A DNA stretch of 64,000 bases, taken from positions 62,001 to 126,000 of the forward strand of contig CAZKRM010000004.1 in assembly GCA_964555285.1 (NCBI GenBank), written 5' to 3'. The translations under genes were made by a program, and so were the position numbers. This stretch comes from JBBIQV01 sp964555285 (GTDB taxonomy: Bacteria; Nitrospirota; Nitrospiria; Nitrospirales; Nitrospiraceae). Position 1 is the first letter of the stretch. Each line of letters begins with the position of its first letter. The notes below the pieces were generated by a model that did no database searches, had not been told where the DNA came from, and was given only the letters and a program-made list of their open reading frames with translations. This document shows, in pieces, positions 34,365-43,302 of this stretch.

Positions 34365-35798
34365 ATGCCGGCACGATCCCTATCCGGGAATAAGATTAGG
34401 CTCTCCTGCACACTCAAAAATAAGCATGGCACATTACTGGGCGAGCCAGAGTCGATTCGCACCGTCGGTCGAGAAGTCTCCGTCAAAGTCGCCAAGCAGC
34501 TATTGGCTGGGCACAGCGCAGCCCTGATCGATCAACAGGCAACGCAACCTGCCCCGGACATTCGACGATGGCCGGAACCTGTGTTATTTGGGCACTTTGA
34601 ACCCAAAGGCAAATTTAGTCGAAACGTTTCCGTTCATATCCCCATTTATCTCGACGGAAAGAAACCGTCGTGGCTCAAGGTCTTTGCCACTGGTCACGCA
34701 TTCCGTAAACTGTCCGAGTATTGGTTGCAGGTCAGCGAGAGACGATTGGGCATGGTGGCAATTAAAGTTATTCTCGCGGGGAGTGGCAATGCTAGTGCTT
34801 TGCGAAATGCCGCGTGGCCTTCCGGCATTGAAGTGCAAGATCTCAAGGTGGGAAGGATCGCGTCGGTCCGGCCTGTCCCCGTCGAGATCACACTCAAGCA
34901 AGATAGTGAAACGCATACCTTGAAGTTCCTTGCGGAGAAGGAGGCCTACAGAGACTTGTCGGGGTTCCATTATGGTGACGAGCTATCCGATTCCAGATTT
35001 GGATACTTACTCCGCCAGGCCGTGTGGACTGGATGCGCTTATGCTGCACGCGAGAGCCCAGGCAAAGGCAAAGGAAGAAGAAAGTGGCTTCAACGTAGCG
35101 CCTGGAAGATGGCTGGCTGGTTAGGTCTGGCGTTACTACCACCGATGCGGAATGCGTATCAAGGCAATGATGATAACGCTAAGCGAATTGTTTCGGCTAT
35201 GAAGGCCGAAGTGGCGGATCTCAAGATTAATCCTAGATCGATGGCAGCATTCCTTGTCCATAAGAATTGGCAGAATGTGAGTCAGCGGCGTTGGGGGAAA
35301 CAAGAGAAATGGCCTAGCAGGATAACCCCCCTACTTGGGACTAACCTGCGATGTGAATCGGGCTCTTTCTGGGATGAAATATTTTATCGCCAAAAGAAGC
35401 TGAAGAAGTTTCCTTGGGCAAGGATTCGTAAAAACAACCCAGAGCGATTTAATGAACTTACGAGGGATTGGATTATTGAGAGAAAAGCAGCGAGAAAGGA
35501 TTTCGATTGGGACAGATTCCAAAAAGAACAACCAAGAAAATTCAATCAGGCAATCGAGGCATTCCTCGATGAACGCTTTGAGCTTTATCCCTTTCGCCAA
35601 AGCTGTAGAGTCCCTAGAGAAATCGCTAGCGCCTGGCCAAAATATATGCAGAAAGAACTGAAATGGGATAGGGCATCAAAAACCTATACGTTTGACATAC
35701 CAATACAAGGTCCCTATTTCATGCTTCCAAAGCCGTTCGATGAGATCGTGAGCGACATCCTCGCCAATCGAGACGCCTTCATACTCTCGCCTGATTAG
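34365..35798 (+). CDS. Hypothetical protein, large and unrecognised
   Basis: About 477 residues from ATG 34365, which has GAGGAGGGGGC directly upstream; a longer reading begins at 34299. I do not recognise a family. A basic N-terminal third (many Lys/Arg) precedes a mixed middle; the C-terminal third has two related segments, NNPERFNELTRDW and EQPRKFNQAIEAF, suggesting an internal repeat. Base composition of the last 400 bp is more A+T-rich than the flanks, a hint of foreign origin. It lies between two excisionase-like genes and could be a replication or packaging factor, but nothing proves this. Confidence 0.6.
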   Translation: MPARSLSGNKIRLSCTLKNKHGTLLGEPESIRTVGREVSVKVAKQLLAGHSAALIDQQATQPAPDIRRWPEPVLFGHFEPKGKFSRNVSVHIPIYLDGKKPSWLKVFATGHAFRKLSEYWLQVSERRLGMVAIKVILAGSGNASALRNAAWPSGIEVQDLKVGRIASVRPVPVEITLKQDSETHTLKFLAEKEAYRDLSGFHYGDELSDSRFGYLLRQAVWTGCAYAARESPGKGKGRRKWLQRSAWKMAGWLGLALLPPMRNAYQGNDDNAKRIVSAMKAEVADLKINPRSMAAFLVHKNWQNVSQRRWGKQEKWPSRITPLLGTNLRCESGSFWDEIFYRQKKLKKFPWARIRKNNPERFNELTRDWIIERKAARKDFDWDRFQKEQPRKFNQAIEAFLDERFELYPFRQSCRVPREIASAWPKYMQKELKWDRASKTYTFDIPIQGPYFMLPKPFDEIVSDILANRDAFILSPD

Positions 35799-35950
35799 CA
35801 CTTTCCGAAACATTGCAGCGACACCAGAAATTCTTAATTAGGGCGGAACTATTCTTTCAGCCGCTATGCCATCCTGCCGTCAACATCCTAGGATACAGGA
35901 TGCTGGAATCAGCCGCCGTTTTCATCTGAAACCGCACAGGATCATAGGAC

Positions 35951-36151
35951 ATGCCAGAAAAAAACGAGTCACCAACATTCATGGTCACGTCCGAGGTTGC
36001 GAGATTCCTTGGGATGTCTGCCGAGCAGATCCGCTCGCTTGAGCGAGCAGGAAAGCTTAGTGCGATGAGAACTGCGGGTGGGATTCGCCTATTTCACCGG
36101 TCCAACATTGAGGAATTTTCTCGTCATCGTGCAGAGAAGAAAATTCGCTGA
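35951..36151 (+). CDS. MerR-like/excisionase HTH protein
   Basis: A 66-residue protein with the HTH_17 layout: FMVTSEVARFLGMSAEQIRS, then LERAGKLSAMRTAGGIRLF. This is typical of excisionases and small phage regulators, and could control excision of this element with the serine recombinase. Its ATG follows a short gap after the large unknown gene. Two such proteins in one element suggest two separate switches. Confidence 0.7.
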   Translation: MPEKNESPTFMVTSEVARFLGMSAEQIRSLERAGKLSAMRTAGGIRLFHRSNIEEFSRHRAEKKIR

Positions 36152-36180
36152 GCCAGCCAAAAAGGAGGAGGCAGTCATCA

Positions 36181-36581
36181 TGGCGGATGACACTGAAGAC
36201 GTTTTCGACTATCCGATGTCAGACCACTTCGTCTCGCAAACGAGACGAAGTCCATACCGAACGGGATTTCAACCGCGCCGCTTTTCGAGAAAGCCGTCGA
36301 TTCATGAGGCTCTGCAGTTTTCGGATCGCGTATTCAGTCAATATGTCCGGAATGGTTGTCAGCTTCCAAATGCTGAGCCCGATGTTCAATCCGAGCTCCC
36401 TGCGCAGCAAGAGGAGATTCGAGATCTAAAGATTCAGATGCAAGCCGATCCCGGCGCACAGCAGGACGCAATCAGGGCTTTGCAGCATCAGGTTGGACAA
36501 CTGATGCAACGGCTGAATGTCAAGACACCGCCCGGCAATCTGTCAGAACGAAAGGGGCTCGATGTCACCCCTCGGTCCTGA
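36181..36581 (+). CDS. Hypothetical protein with coiled coil
   Basis: A 133-residue protein from ATG 36181 (AAAAAGGAGGAGGCAG upstream). The acidic start (MADDTEDVFD) is followed by a basic patch and a C-terminal coiled coil with heptad-like EEIRDLKIQM and AIRALQHQV. It overlaps the start of the RepA-like ATPase gene by 20 bases. No family recognised; it could be an oligomeric partner of that ATPase. Confidence 0.55.
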
Positions 36582-37797
36582 GATTGCCGATTTAGGGAAC
36601 GGCTATTCGATACACTGGCCTGATCACAACATCCGCTTTTTGATCGAGTACATTACCCGCCAGCAGTCCGGCATCTTCGCAGAATTCACTGTTCTCGATG
36701 GAGAGAAAACCCTCTGCGAGGGCCACCGCGTCAATTTGAACGGTGACAAGGCTAGGATGGCGAAGAAGGTTCATGAGTACGATGGGCGATTCAAGCTCGC
36801 CGATTGGACCCTATTGATCGAGACAACGGCTGTGCTCGTTCTCCGGCGGTATCGAGAAGGCGAACCGTTGCGACTGCTCAATGCCTCGACGCCTGTTGAG
36901 GAGTTGAGTTACAAGCTCAATCCGCTGGTCCTTCATCGTAAAACGACCATTCTCTACGGCGACGGAGGGTTGGGGAAAAGTTCGCTGGCCCTAATGTGCG
37001 GGATGCTGGTTTCCACGGGTGAATCCCTCGCCGGCTTGAGCGCGGTGCCGGGCCGCGTGCTCTTTGTCGATTATGAAGATTCTTGGGACGTGCATGTGCG
37101 TCGGATGCGGGCAATCGCCGCGTGCCATCCTCATCTCAAAGCGGCGGACGTTTGCTACCAGGGACATCATGAGCCGCTGTGGAACATTGTCTCGCCGCTC
37201 TTGCGGCGGGTTCAGACGGAGCAGATCGACTTCTTGATTCTCGATAGCCTCGCGGCTGCCACGTGTGGCGATTCCAGCGCCGAAGCTGCTGCAAAGGCCT
37301 TCCGCGCGCTCCGCATGCTGAATATCGGGACGCTGGTTCTTGCCCATATTCCCAAGACTACCGAGCAGCAGCAACAGGCCGGTATTTATGGAAGCGTGTT
37401 TTTTAAGAACTTTAGCCGCTCCACTTGGGAATTGAAAAAAGAACAGGAGGTCGGCGCCGATGAATCAGTTCTTGGACTCTTCAACCGCAAGTCGAACCTG
37501 AGTCGGCTTCATCCGCCGATCGGGTTACGGGTACGCCAAAACTCCACGAATTCCGCCATGCAGTATGAGCCGTACGATCTGAGCCAGACCCTTGAGCTGG
37601 AGAAGGGTCTTCCCATTGCGAGCCGCATCAGAACCTTCTTGGAGAAGGACGGTGGCCTCCACGCCGCTAAAGGCATTGCAGAGGCACTTGAAATATCCAT
37701 CGGGACCGTCAAAACCACGTTGTCCCGCCACAACAAAATGAAGTGGCACAACATCGGCGAAGGCAGGGAGGCGAAGTGGTGCGCACTGAACCGTTAA
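36562..37797 (+). CDS. RepA-like AAA ATPase (AAA_25) with C-terminal winged helix
   Basis: About 411 residues from ATG 36562 behind AAAGGGG. RecA-type core: Walker A YGDGGLGKSS (about residue 135), Walker B FLILDSLAAAT and the sensor-like VLAHIPKTTEQ. This matches plasmid RepA/AAA_25 helicases. The last 60 residues form a winged-helix-like domain (GIAEALEISIGTVKTTL). It directly precedes an iteron-like repeat cluster, so it probably opens the element's own origin. It is the best evidence that the element can replicate outside the chromosome. Confidence 0.8.
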   Translation: MSPLGPEIADLGNGYSIHWPDHNIRFLIEYITRQQSGIFAEFTVLDGEKTLCEGHRVNLNGDKARMAKKVHEYDGRFKLADWTLLIETTAVLVLRRYREGEPLRLLNASTPVEELSYKLNPLVLHRKTTILYGDGGLGKSSLALMCGMLVSTGESLAGLSAVPGRVLFVDYEDSWDVHVRRMRAIAACHPHLKAADVCYQGHHEPLWNIVSPLLRRVQTEQIDFLILDSLAAATCGDSSAEAAAKAFRALRMLNIGTLVLAHIPKTTEQQQQAGIYGSVFFKNFSRSTWELKKEQEVGADESVLGLFNRKSNLSRLHPPIGLRVRQNSTNSAMQYEPYDLSQTLELEKGLPIASRIRTFLEKDGGLHAAKGIAEALEISIGTVKTTLSRHNKMKWHNIGEGREAKWCALNR

Positions 37798-37800
37798 TGG

Positions 37801-38062
37801 TGTCGTTAACACCGACAACACGCGATCTAAGCCCCTGTTACATAAGGGGACTAGTGTTCACGAAGCCTGTTCACGGTATGCCAGCCACGCCATCGTTAAC
37901 AAAGACCGTTAACACTGTTTTTCCGTTAACAACCGTCAACACCGTGAACACATCACGCAAGCCCTTGTTTCTAAAAGTATGTGTTGTTGTCGATGACTGT
38001 TGACGGTGCATCGTTAATTAACAACACCCCCCTTTAGGGGGTGTGTTGTTGTTAACGATGTT
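37801..38062. repeat. Iteron-like repeat cluster and hairpin (candidate origin)
   Basis: Ten copies of a CGTTAACAxCG-type motif lie in 260 bases: 37804, 37894, 37907, 37924, 37934, 37943 and 38012 forward, and 37868, 37998 and 38051 reversed. A hairpin AACAACACCCCC / GGGGGTGTGTTGTT sits at 38020-38051. No gene is supported here. Clustered iterons beside a RepA-like gene are typical of replication origins; an operator array is the alternative. Confidence 0.7.
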
Positions 38063-38110
38063 CGAGATGGGAATGCAAAAATAATTTCACTGGAGGGGAG
38101 GGAGATCTTT

Positions 38111-38809
38111 ATGTCGAAATCTTTGTCAGCGGCATTCCAGGATTGCTGCACCCGATTCGCCGCTACAGCCGATACTGAGCGAACCCTTGCGGCACGTCAG
38201 AGTACAGTCACGGTCGATCTGGGTTTGGCGCGATCTGTTCATGTCCGATTGGCAGCCGTCCACCGTGACGGCTGCCAACAGATGGACGGAGACACGCCAG
38301 AGCAATTGGAACGATCGTTAGAAACCTTCAATCGCATAAAGAACGAACTCAGGCAGCAGCAAGATAGGGTTGAAGCGCTGGCAAGTGTTCGGAATCGAAT
38401 CCTAGAGCAACAGCGCCAAGCCGCAGAAGACAATCGGCGGGAGTACGCGCACTTCCTGAAAGGGGCACATGACGAATTTCACAGCTTATGGGGGAAGACA
38501 TCGGAACGATTCCGGTTCTGGGGTTCGCAGAACCAAGAGGAATTCGAGTGGCGCCGTGTGATCTTTGCGCACCTCGTAAATCTCTGCAGCCAAGGCACGG
38601 ATGACTGCATCGGGCTGCTCAAAACCTTTCTTCGAGGTGATTCATTCGGACTCTGTGTTTCACGGGGCTTCTTTCTCAAGAATGCGGATGGCGTCATGGT
38701 CAATATTCCCCCGGCCATGGCGGACGTATCAATCGATGTACCCAGTCGTATTCCGTTCAGGGATGCGTTCGAGCAGATAATCAATGGCCGTGCTGCGATT
38801 GGCAATTAA
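38111..38809 (+). CDS. Hypothetical protein of mobile element
   Basis: A 232-residue protein that begins after GGAGGGGAGGGAGATCTTT. The first part contains a coiled coil (TFNRIKNELRQQQDRVEAL); the rest is mixed with an aromatic patch FRFWGSQNQEEFEW. No known family. It is the first gene to the right of the iteron cluster. Confidence 0.55.
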   Translation: MSKSLSAAFQDCCTRFAATADTERTLAARQSTVTVDLGLARSVHVRLAAVHRDGCQQMDGDTPEQLERSLETFNRIKNELRQQQDRVEALASVRNRILEQQRQAAEDNRREYAHFLKGAHDEFHSLWGKTSERFRFWGSQNQEEFEWRRVIFAHLVNLCSQGTDDCIGLLKTFLRGDSFGLCVSRGFFLKNADGVMVNIPPAMADVSIDVPSRIPFRDAFEQIINGRAAIGN

Positions 38810-38982
38810 CCTGGGGGCGGTTGGGTGGTCGAGGGCCCCCGCCGGTATGGACATGCCGGCCTCCAGCCTCGACCGCCGTAAAGCCAGCGTGACGGGTCCT
38901 TCCCGGCCTTCGTTCTATGCGGGTAAGCGAAGCCGCAGTTTCGAGCTAGGGACAGAGGTGAAATATAAGTAGGTAGTTGTTG
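38810..38982. other. Intergenic region before the terminase-like gene
   Basis: Contains an imperfect inverted repeat GCCGGTATG / CATGCCGGC around 38840-38860, possibly a transcript end or an RNA structure. No gene is supported. Confidence 0.4.
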
Positions 38983-39477
38983 ATGAAGCGACGACCAGGA
39001 TTTCTGACACGATACGCGAAGCATGCGGGGATTTCTGTGAGAGCTGCGGCCGGACAGTTGGAACGTGTCGGGATCAATTACTTGGCGTTTTTCGATTTTG
39101 CCGAGGCTGACCGTCGCCGTGAGGCCTGGGTGCGTGCAAACTGTGACTCGTCGATTAACGTCCATAGCGTTGACGATCCCATTGCCGGTTCCTTAGGCGA
39201 GGCCCAGACACGCGAGCGGCACTTCAAGGCCAATCTGGCCGAACTTGAATACCAAGAGCGAATCACTCAGTTGGTACGGAAGGCAGATGTCGAGCGCGAG
39301 GCCTTCCGCGTGGGCCGGTTGGTGCGCGATGCCATATTGAACGTGCCCTCGCGGCTCGCCGGGATTCTGGCGTCCGAGAGTGACCAGCGGAAGGTGCATG
39401 ATCTGCTCGATCGAGAACTGTGTCAGGCCTTGGAGGCGTTGGCGCTCGACGATCCCGGCGGCCCGGCGGCGCCATGA
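38983..39477 (+). CDS. Terminase small subunit-like (Nu1/TerS) protein
   Basis: A 164-residue protein. The N-terminal part has an HTH-like AKHAGISVRAAAGQLERV; the C-terminal helices carry AELEYQERITQLVRKADV and then REAFRVGRLVRDAILNVP, the pattern of Nu1-type small terminases that recognise phage DNA for packaging. No large terminase (Walker-type packaging ATPase with nuclease) is in the element, as in phage-inducible islands that hijack a helper's packaging motor. The call is by motif only; confirmation needs a profile search. Confidence 0.6.
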   Translation: MKRRPGFLTRYAKHAGISVRAAAGQLERVGINYLAFFDFAEADRRREAWVRANCDSSINVHSVDDPIAGSLGEAQTRERHFKANLAELEYQERITQLVRKADVEREAFRVGRLVRDAILNVPSRLAGILASESDQRKVHDLLDRELCQALEALALDDPGGPAAP

Positions 39478-39534
39478 TTGATGAGTCTGGAGCAGACATG
39501 TCCGCAGTGCAGACGTCTGCAGAGAGGATGAGGC

Positions 39535-41601
39535 ATGGCTGAAAATAGAGAACTAGCCCTAGTACTTAAACTCGTTGCCGATCAATTTGCTAGCGGCCTG
39601 AGCAGCGCTCGCGATTCTCTTAAAACCTTCGGTACCGAGGTCGCCAAAATGGCGGCACCGTTGGCCGCCGTGGGTGTAGCGATGGGCGGCGTGGTCGTCA
39701 AGGCGGCCAATTTCGGAGAGGATCTGAAGCGTGCTTCTAAGAGCATCGGGATCGGTGTGGAAGCATTGGCGGGGTTGCGCTACGCGGCTGAATTGTCAGA
39801 GACGCCGGTTGAGGCATTAGAAAAAGGGATCGCGAAGCTAGCGAAGGCCACAGTACATGCTGCCGATGGAGATGCGCAAGCCGCCGCCTTATTCGAAAAA
39901 GTGGGAGTCTCTGCCCAAGATGCGGACGGCAAAGTACGGCCGATGCAAGAACTTCTGCTCGACATCGCCGACAAATTCGCAAGCATGACCAACGAGACTG
40001 AGCGGACCGGTCTAGCCATGGATCTGTTCGGGAAAAGCGGCGCGGCGCTGATTCCATTGTTCAGCGAGGGCGCAACGAAGATTCGGGCCATGATAGAAGA
40101 GGCCCGGCAACTCGGGATCGTCATCAGCAATGAAGACGCAGAAGCCGCCGACGAGTTCAACGACAACCTGACTCGATTGCACAAAATGTTACTCGGTCTG
40201 ACGGTGCAGCTCGGCACGCAATTCATTCCCGCATTGAACCAAATTGCGGAAGCGATCAAGCCGGTAGTGATTGCGATCAGTGAATGGGCCCATGCCCATC
40301 CCGAGCTGATGCAGGGCTTGGTTGCCATGGCGGGAATCCTGGGCGCCGGCGGAGCCGTTGCCGTCGCCGTGGCGGCGTTCGGCGCCCTTCTCGCCGGACT
40401 GGCGGTGGTCGGCGGGCCCATTCTGCTGGTGTCGGCCGGCATTGCTGCTTTCGTCGGTGTGTTGGTGGCCTTCCGCAAGGAAATCGCGTCTGCCATCGAG
40501 AGCGTGAGGAGGTTCGTCAACGACGGGCTGGCTGCCGCCGATCGCTTCATCTCCACCATGGTCGAAGGGCTTGAGAAGAAGATCGCTCCCATCGCCAAGG
40601 TGGCCGAATCCATCGCCGGCGCCGTGGCGAAGTTTCTCAAGCCCGGCTCGCCGACGGAGGAGGGCCCCTGGTCCGATCTGGATCAATGGGGGGAGCGGTT
40701 CGGCGAGACCTTGGCCGAAGGCATGGAGCGTGGTGCGCCTGCCGTTGCCGATGCCGCTGAGGGAATTGCAACCGACGCGAAGGCGAAGTTCAAACAGGAA
40801 AGCGCGAATCGCCGCATTGCCAACGAATTGGACCTTCGAGGAACAATCCCCACCCGCGAGGGTGGCAGATTTACGGGCGCCGTCGAACGGACCGGGACAA
40901 CCTTCACGGAGGGCATGGAGGAAGGCTTCAAAAAATTTACCGAGCGCGCCGAGGATAGCTTTGCGCTGGGGGTGCAACTCGCGGATGCCGCCGCACAAGC
41001 GATGGCGAATGCGTTCGAGAAGTTCTTCTTCAATGTGCTCGAAGGGAAAATCAGAAGCCTGAAAGATGTGTTCAGCGCTTTGCAGGATTTAACGAAAGCC
41101 TTCGTCGATGCCATCATTAAGGAACTGATCAGAATTGCGGCGGTGAAGACGGTCGGCCTCGTCTTCGGCCTCTTTGGCATTGACGGCGGCCCAAAGGTCA
41201 AGGCGAATACCGGCGGACAAATCGTTCGCCGGTATGGGGTCGGCGGGACCGTCGCCGGCGTCGGCAGCACCGACACCGTACCGGCCATGCTCACGCCAGG
41301 TGAATATGTGCTCTCCCGAACCGGCGTCGAGGCCTTGGACCGCCTGAACGCCGGACAAATTCCTCTCATCCCGGTCGGGGGCTCGGCTCCACCCGCCGTT
41401 GAGAACAAGGTCGACATCATCATCAACAACTTTGGGTCCGCTCCTGTTGAATCAACCCAGTCTGGCGGGCGTTGGCGCGACGGCCGACAGCAGATCTATG
41501 TCACGATCCGCGATGTGATGAAAAAGGCATTCTCTGAAGGCGATATGGACAGGGTGTTAGAAAACCGATTCATGATGAGGCCGAGGCCCACTATGAGATA
41601 G
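39535..41601 (+). CDS. Phage tail tape-measure protein
   Basis: A 688-residue protein with the tape-measure profile: a helical N-terminal core with GEDLKRASKSIGIGVEAL, a hydrophobic stretch at about residues 265-320 rich in Ala, Gly and Val, the linker FLKPGSPTEEGPWSDL (a common end-of-core signature), and a C-terminal TDTVPAMLTPGEYVLSRTG, which is typical. It sets tail length; at about 1.5 angstrom per residue it would fit a tail of the order of 100 nm, if used. No tail tube, sheath or baseplate genes were recognised beside it. Confidence 0.85.
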   Translation: MAENRELALVLKLVADQFASGLSSARDSLKTFGTEVAKMAAPLAAVGVAMGGVVVKAANFGEDLKRASKSIGIGVEALAGLRYAAELSETPVEALEKGIAKLAKATVHAADGDAQAAALFEKVGVSAQDADGKVRPMQELLLDIADKFASMTNETERTGLAMDLFGKSGAALIPLFSEGATKIRAMIEEARQLGIVISNEDAEAADEFNDNLTRLHKMLLGLTVQLGTQFIPALNQIAEAIKPVVIAISEWAHAHPELMQGLVAMAGILGAGGAVAVAVAAFGALLAGLAVVGGPILLVSAGIAAFVGVLVAFRKEIASAIESVRRFVNDGLAAADRFISTMVEGLEKKIAPIAKVAESIAGAVAKFLKPGSPTEEGPWSDLDQWGERFGETLAEGMERGAPAVADAAEGIATDAKAKFKQESANRRIANELDLRGTIPTREGGRFTGAVERTGTTFTEGMEEGFKKFTERAEDSFALGVQLADAAAQAMANAFEKFFFNVLEGKIRSLKDVFSALQDLTKAFVDAIIKELIRIAAVKTVGLVFGLFGIDGGPKVKANTGGQIVRRYGVGGTVAGVGSTDTVPAMLTPGEYVLSRTGVEALDRLNAGQIPLIPVGGSAPPAVENKVDIIINNFGSAPVESTQSGGRWRDGRQQIYVTIRDVMKKAFSEGDMDRVLENRFMMRPRPTMR

Positions 41602-41643
41602 CGCGATGGCTGAACTTAGTGCAACTACAAAGGAGAACATCTC

Positions 41644-42093
41644 ATGCCGAACGATGTGGCACAGCGAACCTATAGGATTGCGGACAAGACCTTCTACCAA
41701 ACTGAATTGGTGTGGGGGCAGGTCCGCTGGCTCCATACCCGCACGAAGGGCTACTCCTTACGCGCCCTTGAGCCGGAACACATAATGGAGTTGCTGGCCA
41801 ACGAATTGTCCGGGATCCTGGCGATCATCCTGATCGAAGCCGGTCAGACGCCGGCAACCAAGGTGCAAGCCGGTATGGACGCCGTGCGAAAGCTGGAAGC
41901 CTGGCTGGACGCCACCCTTCGACCGGAAGAGGCGGTGCCCATCATGCAGGATTTTTTCACTTCTGCCCAGCTCCCGAAACTGATGGGGGAGTTGGGCAGA
42001 ATGCTTCCGAAGACGACGGTTGGATCGAGCGAGCCCTCGTCCTCCTCAGCGACGGCGACGCCGGCAAGCTCCCCTGGTTCCTCGGCCATCTGA
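41644..42093 (+). CDS. Hypothetical protein, upstream frame of a possible frameshift pair
   Basis: A 149-residue protein (AAAGGAGAACATCTC upstream). It is protein-like up to about residue 120 (for example TKVQAGMDAVRKLEAWLDA); the last 25 residues are low-complexity Ser/Ala/Pro. In the -1 frame a coherent sequence begins around the same point, so the annotated end may not be the main product. A slippery TTTTTTC lies at 41952-41958. Its position after a tape-measure gene is unusual for tail chaperones, which normally precede it. Confidence 0.6.
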   Translation: MPNDVAQRTYRIADKTFYQTELVWGQVRWLHTRTKGYSLRALEPEHIMELLANELSGILAIILIEAGQTPATKVQAGMDAVRKLEAWLDATLRPEEAVPIMQDFFTSAQLPKLMGELGRMLPKTTVGSSEPSSSSATATPASSPGSSAI

Positions 42094-42329
42094 CGCCGCG
42101 CGAATCGGCGCCATTTCTGGAGCGCCAATTGGAGCGGCGGTTAGTCGATCAAGGGCTCTTGCGCATCATGGGAGTGGAGTTGCCCTGGCTCGCCGGGAAA
42201 AAAGAAATGCCGTGTTGGAAACGCAATCAGCCTATTGGAGAAGCGTGCGGGGGCCGGCGTCTTGAGGAGTGCACAAAGTTCTTCGGTCAGGAGCAATTGC
42301 CGGTCCTCTGCCGCACATGTCCCGGCTAA
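41952..42329 (+). other. -1 frame continuation (programmed frameshift or indel)
   Basis: From the heptamer T TTT TTC (41952-41958, phased to the 0 frame) the -1 frame is open for 123 codons to TAA 42329. From about 42010 it reads as a normal helical protein (DDGWIERALVLLSDGDAGKL and later TPRESAPFLERQLERRL), ending in a Cys-containing tail. A frameshifted product would be about 228 residues. No good start codon opens this frame. The alternative is an indel near 42010-42025 that split one gene. Confidence 0.55.
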
Positions 42330-42342
42330 GGAGAATTTGACC

Positions 42343-42783
42343 ATGATGCTATATGCGACCGGCGCGATTCTGAAAATGTGCATCAATGGCCAGGACCTCA
42401 CCATCGAAGCGGATCGGCCATTCACCATGCCAACAAGGTGGGCGATTCCCATTCTGATTAAAGTGCGCCAGCACGTGCACGCCCTCTCGCCGGTGAGTCC
42501 AAGCCAGGGCTGCTCTGTGACCTGGCGAACCCCAGATGGCCGGACAGGCACCGGTCCAGTGTTGTTGGTTTATGAATATCGAGGCCAGCCATGGCTTTTG
42601 GTGCAATGTGATGGCCGGGGGCGGTTTGTGCCACAAGTAGACGTGATTCAGGTTGATCCCCACCCGCTCTTTCGGACCCTTGGCGAAGCGATGGAGGCGG
42701 CCGGGACGCAGGCCGCCGAAGAGATGGCGTCCGACATTGCGCGGACCATGCTTGGGATTCCCCCTGAATCGCTCGACGAATAA
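42343..42783 (+). CDS. Hypothetical protein of mobile element
   Basis: About 146 residues from ATG 42343 (AAGGAGA upstream); a longer reading from 42235 is not supported. It has a small beta-rich first half with GTGPVLLVYEYRGQPW and an acidic C-terminal helix. No family recognised. One base separates its stop from the next gene's ATG, so they are coupled. Confidence 0.55.
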   Translation: MMLYATGAILKMCINGQDLTIEADRPFTMPTRWAIPILIKVRQHVHALSPVSPSQGCSVTWRTPDGRTGTGPVLLVYEYRGQPWLLVQCDGRGRFVPQVDVIQVDPHPLFRTLGEAMEAAGTQAAEEMASDIARTMLGIPPESLDE

Positions 42784-42784
42784 C

Positions 42785-43090
42785 ATGGCAGCACTGATCG
42801 ACCAGATGCAAAACCAGACCCGTGCTGTCGCCAAGATCGAGCAGGCCTTGACGATGATCTCAACCGGCTTGGTACATCGTGATCGGCAGATCCGCCTGGC
42901 GATTCTGAGTGAGCTCGTCGACCCCACGGTCCCGGCAGAACTTCGCAAGAAGCCACGCGCACTCCTTGAGGCCGTGGCCGAGACCATCACGGCACTTGGC
43001 CGGCAACTGAGTGAAGGCATTTCTTTTGAGACGCTCTTGGAACTTCAATCGGAAGCCCGCCAGCTGTTTGACCGAATCAATAGGACTTGA
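42785..43090 (+). CDS. Hypothetical protein of mobile element
   Basis: A 101-residue helical protein, MAALIDQMQNQTRAVAKIEQ at the start, with a heptad-like first half. No known family. The 3' end overlaps a possible TTG start of the next ORF. Membership of a four-gene coupled set up to the recombinase is likely from the spacing. Confidence 0.55.
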   Translation: MAALIDQMQNQTRAVAKIEQALTMISTGLVHRDRQIRLAILSELVDPTVPAELRKKPRALLEAVAETITALGRQLSEGISFETLLELQSEARQLFDRINRT

Positions 43091-43101
43091 AAGAAGCGGC
43101 A

Positions 43102-43302
43102 ATGACACCGGCTTCATCGTCAAAACTCCCTGCCTCCCCTCCCGGCCTTCCCTGGTCTCCGGAACTTTTTGAACAAATTACCGACCTCATGGCTGAGGCA
43201 CTCTTCCAGGATTTTCAAGCGCATCGGCGGGCTACGGTTCAATCCCCCCAGGGACCAAACCATAAAATCTTGTTGACGGATTCATCGAACGAGAATAAGT
43301 GA
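43102..43302 (+). CDS. Small hypothetical protein
   Basis: A 66-residue protein from ATG 43102, preceded by AAAGAAG; a TTG at 43087 is possible. The first part is Ser/Pro-rich, followed by an amphipathic helix ELFEQITDLMAEALFQDF. The stop overlaps the recombinase ATG (TGATG), so the two are translationally coupled. Function unknown; an accessory factor of the recombinase is conceivable. Confidence 0.55.
   Translation: MTPASSSKLPASPPGLPWSPELFEQITDLMAEALFQDFQAHRRATVQSPQGPNHKILLTDSSNENK

Noticed and set aside
37801..38062. CRISPR array in the iteron region
   Set aside because: Repeat units are only about 10 bp, in both orientations and unevenly spaced.
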